From contig CAKRTZ010000015.1 in NCBI GenBank assembly GCA_934402515.1, positions 1 to 47,038 of the forward strand: a stretch of 47,038 bases of DNA, in the 5' to 3' direction. Shown piece after piece: positions 1-8,007 of this stretch. Position numbers and translations under genes: made by a program. The notes under the pieces are model-generated. The model was not told the origin of the DNA and ran no database searches. It was given only the letters and a program-made list of their open reading frames with translations. Within the stretch, counting starts at the first letter, position 1; every line of letters starts with the position of its first letter. This stretch comes from an uncultured Lachnospiraceae bacterium. GTDB taxonomy: Bacteria > Bacillota > Clostridia > Lachnospirales > Lachnospiraceae.

Positions 1-2
1 CT

Positions 3-1028
3 ACCCCTGCCACTACGACACCGAAGGAAACCACCATCACCGTTCCCTTACAGGCTGACACCCAGGAATCCACCCTGGAAACCGGAAATCTTCCCACCAA
101 CCTCCAGCAGAGAGTGTTGAACCAGAAGATTTCCCACACCGTTCTCAGCTCTGTGGAAACCGGCGTAAAAGTAGGACTGGATATTGAGGCAGTGCGTTCC
201 ATCAGCGGACAGGCGCAGGGAGACGCCAGCGTGGTGGTACAGAAACTGGACAACACCGCACTGAAAGGTAGTGCGGCAGCAGTCATCGGCACACGCCCTG
301 TTGTCACCGTCCGGGTACAGGATGCCGCAGGCAAAGCCATTACCGACCTGGGAGCAGGCAGCGTTCTGGTGGAAATCCCCTATGTATTGCAGAACGGGGA
401 GAATCCCGGAAACATCTGCGCTGTTTCTACCGATGCAGAGGGCAACGTGCAGTGGATTTTGAATTCTGTCTATGACAGCGAGAAACAGGTGCTGCGTTTC
501 CGTACCCTGCAGGGCGCAGACTACGGCGTAGCCTCCATTCCAATGGGGATTTACCAAGACACCACCGGCACAGACAAGCAGGCGGACATTGCCTTTGCCG
601 TGAGCCGTGGACTGCTGACAGGGGATGCCAAAGGACAAGCCTTTAACCCGGAGAAAGCCGTAACCATGGAAGAATTCGCCACCGCCCTTGACCGGATGAC
701 CGGCAAAAAGGTGAGCGATGTAGTGCTGGGCAATTTTGTACCGACTCAGAGCATTACACGGGAAGACATGGCAGTCCTTCTGGCAAAATACGCAGATACG
801 CTGGGTATTGTTCTTCCCAAAGTCCAGACAGCCAGCACCTTTGCGGATCAGAACCGGATCCAGACCGAAGCCTTGTCTGCGGTGCAGCGTTTACAGCAGG
901 CAGAGGTACTGGAAGCAAAGGAAAATCAGAACTTTGCACCTAAGGAAGAGGTCACCAGAGCAGAATGCTGTACCACTCTGCGTCTCTTCATGGAAATGAT
1001 GGTGAAGGGTACCTGCAGAACAAATTAG
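3..1028 (+). CDS. SLH-domain cell-surface protein, 5'-truncated by the window edge
   Basis: The frame is open from base 3 to the stop at 1026-1028, so only the C-terminal ~341 residues are seen. The first possible start inside, GTG at 114, is probably not the true one because the threonine-rich sequence before it continues the protein. The last ~170 residues resemble S-layer homology motifs: an alpha-helical stretch containing GLLTGDAKGQAFNPEKAVT, then SITREDMAVLLAKYAD, then a third containing FAPKEEVTRAE. SLH motifs bind pyruvylated secondary cell-wall polymer and hold exported proteins on the wall. The part before them is beta-rich and not recognised. A strong hairpin follows the gene and a separate promoter precedes the next one, so it is the last gene of its transcript. 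Confidence 0.8.
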   Translation, partial: TPATTTPKETTITVPLQADTQESTLETGNLPTNLQQRVLNQKISHTVLSSVETGVKVGLDIEAVRSISGQAQGDASVVVQKLDNTALKGSAAAVIGTRPVVTVRVQDAAGKAITDLGAGSVLVEIPYVLQNGENPGNICAVSTDAEGNVQWILNSVYDSEKQVLRFRTLQGADYGVASIPMGIYQDTTGTDKQADIAFAVSRGLLTGDAKGQAFNPEKAVTMEEFATALDRMTGKKVSDVVLGNFVPTQSITREDMAVLLAKYADTLGIVLPKVQTASTFADQNRIQTEALSAVQRLQQAEVLEAKENQNFAPKEEVTRAECCTTLRLFMEMMVKGTCRTN

Positions 1029-1078
1029 AAGGGTGAGATTGAAAAATAAAATGTGCGCAGGAATGGGGAGCGCTTTGA

Positions 1079-1114
1079 AAACGGGAAAGAGCCGTACGCG
1101 GCTCTTTCCCGTTT
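1079..1114 (+). terminator. Rho-independent terminator after the SLH gene
   Basis: A perfect 16-bp inverted repeat (arms 1079-1094 and 1099-1114) closes on a TACG loop. The U-tract is short and interrupted (GTTTCGCTTTCCCGTTT), so termination may be incomplete. The CCCGTTTCGC at the end of the hairpin is repeated directly just downstream. Confidence 0.75.
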
Positions 1115-1134
1115 CGCTTTCCCGTTTCGCTACA

Positions 1135-1163
1135 TTGACCAAAGGATGGAAGAATGCTACAAT
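1135..1163 (+). promoter_or_regulatory. SigA-type promoter for the chemoreceptor gene
   Basis: TTGACC (1135-1140) and TACAAT (1158-1163) are separated by exactly 17 bp. They lie between the preceding terminator and the start codon at 1224, giving a leader of about 50 nt. Confidence 0.7.
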
Positions 1164-1223
1164 GTTTATATAGAAAAAATGCCGTAATATTTTTATGAAA
1201 ATATTTTGGCAGAGGGAGGACAC

Positions 1224-3005
1224 ATGAAAAATTTAAAAGTAAGAACAAAATTGATTCTGATTCTGCTCATTGTGATTTTCACCGAGGCATTTACCTGTGT
1301 CATATCGCTGCAAAGTATAATTCTGATAAAAAGGAAAGCGGTAGCGACTACAGAATCAACGATTCGGGAGAATTATGACCAGACAATCAAACAGCAGGTT
1401 GGTGTTGTAATTTCATTGCTGAATGAGATTAATGGTGAATATGAAAATGGCAAATACACCCTGCAGGAGGCAAAAGAGGTTGCTGCGGATGAGGTACGCC
1501 AGCTGCGTTATGGGGATGCCGGCTATTTCTGGATTGACCAGGCAGACGGAACGAATGTGGTTCTTTTGGGAAATGATACAGAAGGAACCAACCGTATGGA
1601 AACAAAAGATGCCAACGGCTATAAGATGGTAAAGGAAGTCATCCGTGTGGCAGTGGAAGAAAACGGCGGATACGTGGACTACGTATTCCCGAAGGAGGGA
1701 GAAACCGAACCCTCCCCCAAACGTTCCTACAGTGAATATTTTGCGCCCTTTGACTGGGTGGTTGGAACCGGCAATTATACGGACTATATCGATCAGGAGG
1801 TAGCTGCAAGGGAAGGGGAGCTTACTTCCTTTGTAACCACGACCACGACGACCATTTTTATAGTATGTATTCTTTTACTGCTTCTTTTAACTGTTTTGAT
1901 TGTACTGATTGCAACGGATATTACCAAATCCTTAAAGAAGGTTTCTGCCAGCATCGATGTGATTGCAGGAGGAAACTTTGCACAACCTGTTCCGGAACAG
2001 TTACATAAGCGGCGCGATGATTTCGGAAAACTGGCACAGAAACTGGAAACCATGCGGGATTCCGTGCGTGGACTGCTGGCAAAGGTAAAAGACGAGGCTG
2101 CCAATATTGATGTTGTCGTAGAGAGCATTGACAAAAATGTCTATGCATTGAACGGAGAAATCGAGGATGTATCTGCCACCACCGAGGAACTGGCAGCAAG
2201 CACCGAAGAAACAGCAGCTTCCGCGGAGCAGATCAATACCATGACCCAGCAGATTGACGGGGCAGCCAGAGAAATTGCCGTGCGTGCACAGGACGGCGCA
2301 GCAGAGTCTGATTCCATCCATAAACGTGCCTCCGAGACCAAGACAGCAGCAGTTGCAAACCGTCAGAAGATGGCACAGATGCGTAAAGAAATCCGTGGCA
2401 GTCTGGAACAGGCTCTGGAGGAGGCAAAGGTTGTGGAGCAGATCAGTGTACTGGCAGATTCCATCCTTTCCATTACCGGTCAGACCAATCTCCTTGCGTT
2501 AAATGCATCCATTGAGGCAGCCCGTGCCGGAGAAGCAGGAAAAGGCTTTGCCGTTGTGGCAGAGGAAATCCGTGTGCTGGCAGAACAGTCCAAAGAGGCG
2601 GTTGCCAATATCCAGAAGGTGACAGAAAATGTAAACCATGCGGTAGAAAATCTTGCGAAAGACTCGAATCGCATGATGGACTTCGTGGATCATGATGTGG
2701 TGGACAGCTTTAATCTGTTTGAAAAGATGGCTGACGATTACAACAACGACGCGGCTGCGGTTAATGACCTGGTGGCAGATTTCAGCGCGGCCTCCCAGGA
2801 ACTGGTAGCTTCCATCAACAGCATTACCGAGTCCATCGATGGTATTACCACCGCTTCCAACGACAGTGCCCAGGGAACCACTAGTATTGCCCAGAAAACC
2901 GTATCCATTTCCAGTGGTTCCGCCGAGGTAATGAAGAACGCAAAACAGGCAGAACAATCCGCCGAAGAACTGCGTAAAAATGTGAATAACTTTGTCATCG
3001 AATAA
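1224..3005 (+). CDS. Methyl-accepting chemotaxis protein with single Cache sensor
   Basis: This is a transmembrane chemoreceptor of 593 residues. A signal-anchor helix lies at about residues 9-30. It is followed by an extracellular single-Cache domain containing GDAGYFWIDQADGTNVV and FDWVVGTGNYTDYID, which are typical of sCache_2. The second membrane helix (about 204-230) follows a run of threonines. A HAMP linker and a long coiled-coil signalling domain complete it, with the conserved hairpin tip around NLLALNASIEAARAGEAGKG and FAVVAEEIRVLAEQS. The start is ATG 1224, just behind GAGGGAGGA; the upstream TTG at 1206 would place that ribosome site inside the gene. sCache_2 domains often bind small carboxylates, but the ligand cannot be read from the sequence. 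The gene is monocistronic or reads into the phosphate symporter gene 110 bp on. Confidence 0.93.
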   Translation: MKNLKVRTKLILILLIVIFTEAFTCVISLQSIILIKRKAVATTESTIRENYDQTIKQQVGVVISLLNEINGEYENGKYTLQEAKEVAADEVRQLRYGDAGYFWIDQADGTNVVLLGNDTEGTNRMETKDANGYKMVKEVIRVAVEENGGYVDYVFPKEGETEPSPKRSYSEYFAPFDWVVGTGNYTDYIDQEVAAREGELTSFVTTTTTTIFIVCILLLLLLTVLIVLIATDITKSLKKVSASIDVIAGGNFAQPVPEQLHKRRDDFGKLAQKLETMRDSVRGLLAKVKDEAANIDVVVESIDKNVYALNGEIEDVSATTEELAASTEETAASAEQINTMTQQIDGAAREIAVRAQDGAAESDSIHKRASETKTAAVANRQKMAQMRKEIRGSLEQALEEAKVVEQISVLADSILSITGQTNLLALNASIEAARAGEAGKGFAVVAEEIRVLAEQSKEAVANIQKVTENVNHAVENLAKDSNRMMDFVDHDVVDSFNLFEKMADDYNNDAAAVNDLVADFSAASQELVASINSITESIDGITTASNDSAQGTTSIAQKTVSISSGSAEVMKNAKQAEQSAEELRKNVNNFVIE

Positions 3006-3115
3006 CGGAATGTAAAAAATATGTAAAGTGCTGGAAAAATTCATGTAAAGTGTATTATAATCAAAAGGAAATACAAATAGAGTAAAAACGACTAGAGAGT
3101 AAAGAGGACACTTTC

Positions 3116-5008
3116 GTGAACAACATTACATTGATTTTAACACTGTTAAGTGGTGTGGCACTTTTCCTGTTTGGTATGTCCCTGATGGGGGATGGCTTGA
3201 AAAAAGCTGCCGGTGAGAAACTGGAGTTGATTTTATACAAGCTTACAAGCACCCCCCTGAAGGGAGTACTTCTGGGAACGGTGGTGACGGCGATTATCCA
3301 GTCATCCTCCGCGACCACGGTTATGGTTGTGGGATTTGTTAACTCAGGCATGATGAAGGTATCCCAGGCAATCGGAATTATCATGGGAGCCAATATCGGT
3401 ACCAGTGTTACCGGCTGGATTCTCTGCCTTTCTTATATTGATGGCTCCAGTGGAATAGCACAGTTACTTTCCACGGCAACCATTGCTGCTGTGGTAGCAA
3501 TCATTGGAATTCTGTTCCGTATGCTTGCAAAGAAATCCACCCACAAAAACGTGGGGGACATTTTACTTGGTTTTACCATACTGATGATGGGAATGCAGAC
3601 CATGAGTGGTGCGGTTGCACCCCTTCGTGAAAACGAGCATTTCATCAGTATGCTCACCTCTTTCAGCAATCCTTTTGTGGGAATTCTGGTGGGAATTCTC
3701 ATCACCGCCGTACTGCAGAGTGCGTCCGCGTCCGTGGGTATTCTGCAGGCATTATCCGTAACCGGAGCCATCACCTTTTCCTCCGCATTCCCTGTCACCA
3801 TGGGTATCGGTGTAGGTGCGGCATGTCCTGTTCTTTTATCCTCCATAGGAACCAACAAAAACGGCAAACGTACCGCTTTAATCTATCTGATGAATGACCT
3901 GTTCGGCATGATATTCTGGTCAATTGCCTTCTATACGGTAAATGCCATTGTTCATTTTGATTTCCTGGACACGGTAATGACACCGGTGGGAATCGCCATT
4001 ATGAACTCCGTATTCCGTCTGGCAACGGTAATGATTCTGTTTCCTTTTATCAAGCTTATCGAGAAGCTGGTCTTTACCCTGGTCAAGGATACCGCCGAGG
4101 ACAAAGCAGAGCAGGCGGATTTCGATTTACTGGAGGAGCGTTTCCTGGCGTATCCTGCACTGGCAATTAACCAGAGCCACACTGCCATCAACGGCATGGC
4201 ACGGATGGCAAGAAAGAGCATCATGCGTTCCATGGGACTGTTAAGCGCCTATACCGAGGAAGATTATCATAAGGTACAGGAAAAAGAGAATATCATTGAT
4301 AAATATGAGGACAAGCTGGGCACCTATCTGATGCAGCTCACCGGAAAGCCTTTGACGGAAAACCAGACCAAAGAGGTTTCTGTATTCCTGCATACCATCA
4401 GCGATTTCGAGCGTCTGGGTGACCATGCATTGAATTTGGCAAATGCCGCTAATGAGTTACATGAGAAGAAGATCTCTTTCTCTGATGAAGCGTATTATGA
4501 GTTGAGCGTACTGGGTGGAGCCGTCCGGGAAATTTTGGATTTAACTGTTAACGGATTCTGTGAGGATAACCTGGAAACTGCGGTAAAGGTCGAGCCTTTA
4601 CGGGAACTCATCGGCGTCCTCTGCAACGAGTTGAAGAGCCGTCATATCGCCCGTCTCCGTGCCGGAAAATGCGAAATGAAACAGGGCTTTGCCTTCAATA
4701 ATATATTGACTGATTTTGAGAGAATCAGCGCCCACTGCTCCAACGTGGCAGTTGCCATGATTGAAACTACTTCCGCGGATTTTGATACCCACAAATACTT
4801 AAAGGGCATCCGGGAAGTGGAAGGCGGAGAGTACAGCCAGCTGTATGACATCTATCAGCAGCGCTATGATATTGACGGTTACAAACAGTACCGCAAGCTG
4901 GAGAAGGAGAAACAGCGGGAGCGGGACAACGCCAAAGAGAAAGTCAAGGACAAGGATTCCAAGAAAAAGAACAAGGATTCCGATTCCAAGGGCAAGAAGA
5001 AAAAATAG
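3116..5008 (+). CDS. Na/Pi cotransporter family protein with PhoU-like C-terminal domain
   Basis: The protein has 630 residues. The N-terminal half is the inverted-repeat membrane domain of the NptA/PNaS family. The first QSSS signature lies in AIIQSSSATTVMVVGF and the second, degenerate copy in VLQSASASVGILQAL. Together these form the Na+/phosphate binding site in this family. Residues from about 345 to 560 are helical and PhoU-like and contain FERLGDHALNLAN. The last ~40 residues are almost all Lys, Asp, Glu and Ser, and their role is unknown. The start is GTG 3116 behind AAAGAGG. Expected role: low-affinity phosphate uptake or phosphate/Na+ balance. Confidence 0.92.
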   Translation: MNNITLILTLLSGVALFLFGMSLMGDGLKKAAGEKLELILYKLTSTPLKGVLLGTVVTAIIQSSSATTVMVVGFVNSGMMKVSQAIGIIMGANIGTSVTGWILCLSYIDGSSGIAQLLSTATIAAVVAIIGILFRMLAKKSTHKNVGDILLGFTILMMGMQTMSGAVAPLRENEHFISMLTSFSNPFVGILVGILITAVLQSASASVGILQALSVTGAITFSSAFPVTMGIGVGAACPVLLSSIGTNKNGKRTALIYLMNDLFGMIFWSIAFYTVNAIVHFDFLDTVMTPVGIAIMNSVFRLATVMILFPFIKLIEKLVFTLVKDTAEDKAEQADFDLLEERFLAYPALAINQSHTAINGMARMARKSIMRSMGLLSAYTEEDYHKVQEKENIIDKYEDKLGTYLMQLTGKPLTENQTKEVSVFLHTISDFERLGDHALNLANAANELHEKKISFSDEAYYELSVLGGAVREILDLTVNGFCEDNLETAVKVEPLRELIGVLCNELKSRHIARLRAGKCEMKQGFAFNNILTDFERISAHCSNVAVAMIETTSADFDTHKYLKGIREVEGGEYSQLYDIYQQRYDIDGYKQYRKLEKEKQRERDNAKEKVKDKDSKKKNKDSDSKGKKKK

Positions 5009-5032
5009 AATTGAAAAAACACTTGCAAGAAA

Positions 5033-5080
5033 CCCCGAACGGATGTACGATGAGTACAAACATATGTTCGGGGTATTTTT
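5033..5080 (+). terminator. Terminator or attenuator between the symporter and the radical-SAM gene
   Basis: CCCCGAAC (5033-5040) pairs with GTTCGGGG (5066-5073). A smaller GTAC/GTAC hairpin sits in the loop and TATTTTT follows. The U-tract ends directly at the ATG of the next gene, so the hairpin occupies its whole leader. It can end symporter transcription and may also limit read-through into, or translation of, the radical-SAM gene. Confidence 0.75.
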
Positions 5081-6448
5081 ATGAAACTGACACAACAAAT
5101 GTCTTTGATGGAAAAATTACAGATTCTTTCCTCCGCTGCCAAGTACGATGTAGCCTGCACCTCCAGTGGGACAGACAGAACGGGGACGAAGGACGGTGTT
5201 CATGCCAGAGTACCCTGTGGAATGGGGAATGCCCGCACCGCCGGCATCTGTCATTCCTTTAGTTCCGATGGGCGCTGTATTTCTCTGTTGAAGATTTTAT
5301 TTACGAATGAATGTATCTATGATTGCAAATATTGCCTGAACCGGAAGAGCAATGATGTGCCCAGAGCCTCTTTCACACCGGATGAGGTTTGTAAACTCAC
5401 CATGGAATTTTATCGCAGGAATTATATCGAAGGGCTGTTTTTAAGTTCCGGAATTCTGGAGAATCCCACTTACACCATGGAACTTCTTTATCAGACCCTG
5501 TACAAGCTGCGGAACGAATACCATTTCCTGGGCTATATCCATGTGAAAGCCATACCGGGAGCAGACCCCAGGCTGGTACAGCAGATTGGTTTTCTGGCAG
5601 ACCGCATGAGCATCAATCTGGAACTGCCCACGGCCCAGGGATTACGGCTGGCTGCGCCTAATAAAAACCGCAAAATGATTCTTTCCCCCATGCGGCAGAT
5701 TCAGAACGGCATTGAACAGTCAAAGGATGAACTGACGGTATACCGCCATGCACCCCGGTTTGTAAATGCCGGGCAGTCCACTCAGATGATCATCGGAGCC
5801 ACTCCGGAGACGGACAATCAGCTCCTGCAGGTGGCGGAAGGACTGTATCGTCAGTTTGGATTGAAGCGGGTGTTTTACTCCGCTTTTGTGAATGTGAATG
5901 AGGACAGAAACCTTCCTGCCACCACATCAGACCCCCCGCTCTTGCGGGAACACCGGCTGTACCAGGCGGACTGGCTGCTGCGGTTTTATGGTTTTAAGGC
6001 ATCGGAAATTCTGGACGAGTCCCACCCCAATTTAAATGTGCTTCTCGACCCCAAGGAGGACTGGGCAGTGCGGAATCTTCAGTATTTTCCCGTGGAGGTC
6101 AACCGGGCAGACTATCAGGTACTCTTGCGGGTTCCGGGAATCGGCGTGAAAAGCGCCAGACGGATTGTACAGGCCAGGAGGACGGCACTGTTGCGGTTTG
6201 AGGATTTGAAAAAGATTGGAGTCATCATGAAACGGGCGGTGTATTTCATCACCTGTAACGGGCGGATGATGTACCCCACCAAACTGGAGGAGGACTATAT
6301 CGTGCGTCAGCTTACAGATGCGCCCACCCGCCAACAGTTTGGCACAGACGGTATGAGTTACCGCCAGATGACCCTTTTTGATGATTATTCCGTGCAGGCT
6401 CCGGCGAAAGTGGACACCTTGCAGAAGGCGATAGGAGGGCAGTTCTGA
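5081..6448 (+). CDS. Putative DNA modification/repair radical SAM protein (TIGR03916-type)
   Basis: The protein has 455 residues. The radical-SAM iron-sulfur motif CIYDCKYC gives cysteines at residues 78, 82 and 85, the CxxxCxxC arrangement. The N-terminus contains the family-typical AAKYDVACTSSGTDR. A helix-hairpin-helix with LLRVPGIGVKSARRIV lies near residues 345-375 and suggests DNA binding. The stop TGA shares a base with the ATG of the next gene, a fixed pairing known for this family. The proposed role in DNA repair comes from the family name and gene pairing; no reaction is established here. The start is uncertain because neither ATG 5081 nor the in-frame ATGs at 5099 and 5108 has a clear ribosome site. 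Confidence 0.88.
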   Translation: MKLTQQMSLMEKLQILSSAAKYDVACTSSGTDRTGTKDGVHARVPCGMGNARTAGICHSFSSDGRCISLLKILFTNECIYDCKYCLNRKSNDVPRASFTPDEVCKLTMEFYRRNYIEGLFLSSGILENPTYTMELLYQTLYKLRNEYHFLGYIHVKAIPGADPRLVQQIGFLADRMSINLELPTAQGLRLAAPNKNRKMILSPMRQIQNGIEQSKDELTVYRHAPRFVNAGQSTQMIIGATPETDNQLLQVAEGLYRQFGLKRVFYSAFVNVNEDRNLPATTSDPPLLREHRLYQADWLLRFYGFKASEILDESHPNLNVLLDPKEDWAVRNLQYFPVEVNRADYQVLLRVPGIGVKSARRIVQARRTALLRFEDLKKIGVIMKRAVYFITCNGRMMYPTKLEEDYIVRQLTDAPTRQQFGTDGMSYRQMTLFDDYSVQAPAKVDTLQKAIGGQF

Positions 6449-7218
6449 TGGGGACGATTCTGGTATGTGAAAACTCTTTGGAAGGAATATTCAGTGGCAT
6501 CTATGAGGCGTATGCAGGACGACTGCCCCATGGGGAGACGAAACTGCAGACTGCCGAGGAGTATGAGCCTTTGTTTTTCTGGGAAAACTATCCAGTAGAC
6601 ACCAATGAGGAACATTTTATTAAAGTACGGCGTACGTTAATAGAAAGACTGGGCGGGGAAGTGTATGAGTGGATCTGCATGGCTTTGGCTCAGGAGAAGG
6701 AAGGTATGGCAGACGCGGTGTACCATACCGTAGTAAAGGCACTGGGAAAGGGACCCAATACGGGACCGTATGTGCTCCAGGACCTGGCAGATGATGATGT
6801 AAACCGGGTGTACATGGCAGGACAGCGTTCTTCCAGGGAAACTGACCATATGCGGGGCTTTCTGCGGTTTGAGGAACGGGGAGAACAGGAGCGGATTTTG
6901 TATACAAAGTTTGCCCCTGAGGGAAACATTATTTCCTTTCTGGCACCTCACTTTGCAGACCGTCTTCCCTGCGAGAATTTTATTATCCACGATGTGAAAC
7001 GGGGACTGTTTGTGGTGCACCCTAAGGAACGCCCCTGGTATGTGCTGGTGGATAGCGGAGAGCAGCTGAAACTGCCGGAATACTCCCCAGAGGAAAAGGA
7101 ATATCGGAAACTGTTCCAGGCATTCTGCCACAGCATCGCGATAAAGCAGAGACAAAATTCGGGGCTTCAATTGCAAATGTTGCCATTAAGATACCGGGAA
7201 TTCATGGTGGAGTTTTGA
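6448..7218 (+). CDS. TIGR03915/DUF4130-type partner of the radical SAM protein
   Basis: The protein has 256 residues. The N-terminus LVCENSLEGIFSGIYEAY is the usual opening of this family, and the C-terminal part with FADRLPCENFIIHDVKRG and RPWYVLVD is the conserved DUF4130 region. The family occurs next to, or fused with, proteins assigned to DNA repair. ATG 6448 overlaps the preceding TGA by one base and is preceded by AGGAGG inside the upstream gene, so the two are translationally coupled and probably act together. No catalytic residue can be assigned. Confidence 0.87.
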   Translation: MGTILVCENSLEGIFSGIYEAYAGRLPHGETKLQTAEEYEPLFFWENYPVDTNEEHFIKVRRTLIERLGGEVYEWICMALAQEKEGMADAVYHTVVKALGKGPNTGPYVLQDLADDDVNRVYMAGQRSSRETDHMRGFLRFEERGEQERILYTKFAPEGNIISFLAPHFADRLPCENFIIHDVKRGLFVVHPKERPWYVLVDSGEQLKLPEYSPEEKEYRKLFQAFCHSIAIKQRQNSGLQLQMLPLRYREFMVEF

Positions 7219-7348
7219 AAAAACTTCTCAAAAACCCCCATTTTACGCGAATTTTTTTGTATAGAATCCTATATGTACAAAGGAGAAAATCGGTTATAAT
7301 CTAATACAACAAAATTCATTGGTATTTTTAGAAGGAAGTGTATGTTTT

Positions 7349-7585
7349 ATGGAAAAAATGATGAGAAAAGCAATTAAAATGACACCGGATCAGGTGGCAG
7401 ATTTCGTCAGAATAGCTTCCAAGTGTGACTTTGATATTGATATTTCATATAATAGATATATAGTAGACGCAAAGTCATTCCTGGGCGTATACGGAATGGA
7501 TCTGACCAAAGTTTTGACGGTAACCTACGATGGTTACAACCCGGAGTTTGAAAGCATGCTTACCCAGCTGGCAGTAGCCTGCTGA
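7349..7585 (+). CDS. HPr-like (Crh-like) protein lacking the PTS phospho-histidine
   Basis: This is a small protein of 78 residues aligning end to end with HPr. Anchoring on IASKCDFDI against HPr TASKYDADV, the HPr His15 position is Thr12 and the Arg17 position is Asp14, so it cannot accept phosphate from enzyme I. The seryl-phosphorylation site is kept: AKSFLGV matches HPr LKSIMGV, making Ser43 the Ser46 equivalent. Known parallel: Bacillus Crh, which also lacks His15 but is phosphorylated on Ser46 and acts with CcpA. The start ATG 7349 lies 10 nt behind GAAGGAAG; the upstream frame to 7319 has no ribosome site. A Crh-like regulatory role is inference. Confidence 0.82.
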   Translation: MEKMMRKAIKMTPDQVADFVRIASKCDFDIDISYNRYIVDAKSFLGVYGMDLTKVLTVTYDGYNPEFESMLTQLAVAC

Positions 7586-7604
7586 CAATGTTACAACGCA
7601 GCAG

Positions 7605-7639
7605 AAAAGCTGTCGCACATTAGTGCGGCAGCTTTTTTT
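7605..7639 (+). terminator. Rho-independent terminator after the HPr-like gene
   Basis: The arms AAAAGCTGTCGCAC (7605-7618) and GTGCGGCAGCTTTT (7623-7636) form a stem of about 14 bp with one G-U pair and a 4-nt loop, running into a T-tract. Confidence 0.92.
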
Positions 7640-7683
7640 CTGTTGGTGCCGCATAGGAAAATTCATGGTCAAAAGTTCATTAG

Positions 7684-7715
7684 GTTTTGCAAAACTATAT
7701 TCTTTTGTGCAAAAC
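7684..7715. promoter_or_regulatory. Pair of GTTTTGCAAAAC-like sites upstream of the sugar ABC promoter
   Basis: A perfect 12-bp palindrome, GTTTTGCAAAAC (7684-7695), is followed 7 bp later by a near copy, TTTTGTGCAAAAC (7703-7715). The two centres are about 20 bp apart, or two helical turns, and lie about 80-100 bp upstream of the -35 box at 7787. They differ from the LacI operator in this locus, so they may bind a second regulator. No regulator is assigned. Confidence 0.4.
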
Positions 7716-7786
7716 ATACAATCGGACAACGAAAATATTGGATTCGATGTGAAAAAATCTTGTGAATTATGCGATGCTTGTACATG

Positions 7787-7815
7787 TTGACATAAATGAG
7801 TAGCCATGCTAATAT
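7787..7815 (+). promoter_or_regulatory. Consensus SigA promoter of the sugar ABC transporter operon
   Basis: TTGACA (7787-7792), 17 bp, then TAATAT (7810-7815): five to six consensus bases in each box. The expected start point, about 7822, lies inside the operator at 7818-7831. The remaining leader of about 185 nt to the start codon at 8008 carries a second operator and no open gene. The whole gap 7640-8007 has no protein-coding signal. Confidence 0.85.
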
Positions 7816-7817
7816 TA

Positions 7818-7831
7818 GTTTAACGTAAAAC
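7818..7831. promoter_or_regulatory. LacI-family operator O1 (GTTTAACGTAAAAC)
   Basis: This 14-bp site differs by one base from the perfect palindrome at 7950. It directly follows the -10 box and covers the transcription start, the classical repressing position. The same sequence stands upstream of the repressor gene. Confidence 0.75.
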
Positions 7832-7949
7832 CTACGGAAACAACCTGATATTACATAAAGAACCACGATAATATAGACAAAATCCGCAATTTAAGGGAAA
7901 TAGTGACGGATTGCGTTAAGTGGTGTAAAATAAAAATAAGTTTTCAGAG

Positions 7950-7963
7950 GTTTAACGTTAAAC
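7950..7963. promoter_or_regulatory. LacI-family operator O2 (GTTTAACGTTAAAC)
   Basis: A perfect 14-bp palindrome with a central CG, as is usual for LacI/GalR-family sites. It lies 132 bp downstream of O1 (centre to centre) in the leader, so it could block elongation or support a DNA loop with O1. Confidence 0.78.
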
Positions 7964-8007
7964 AACAAAACAAAACACAAGAAAAGGAAAAGAGAAGGGA
8001 GAGCAAC

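Noticed and set aside
7903..8007. N-terminal extension of the sugar-binding protein
   Set aside because: The frame is open but would place 35 charged residues before a perfect lipoprotein signal peptide; the stretch contains the operator and the ribosome site of ATG 8008.
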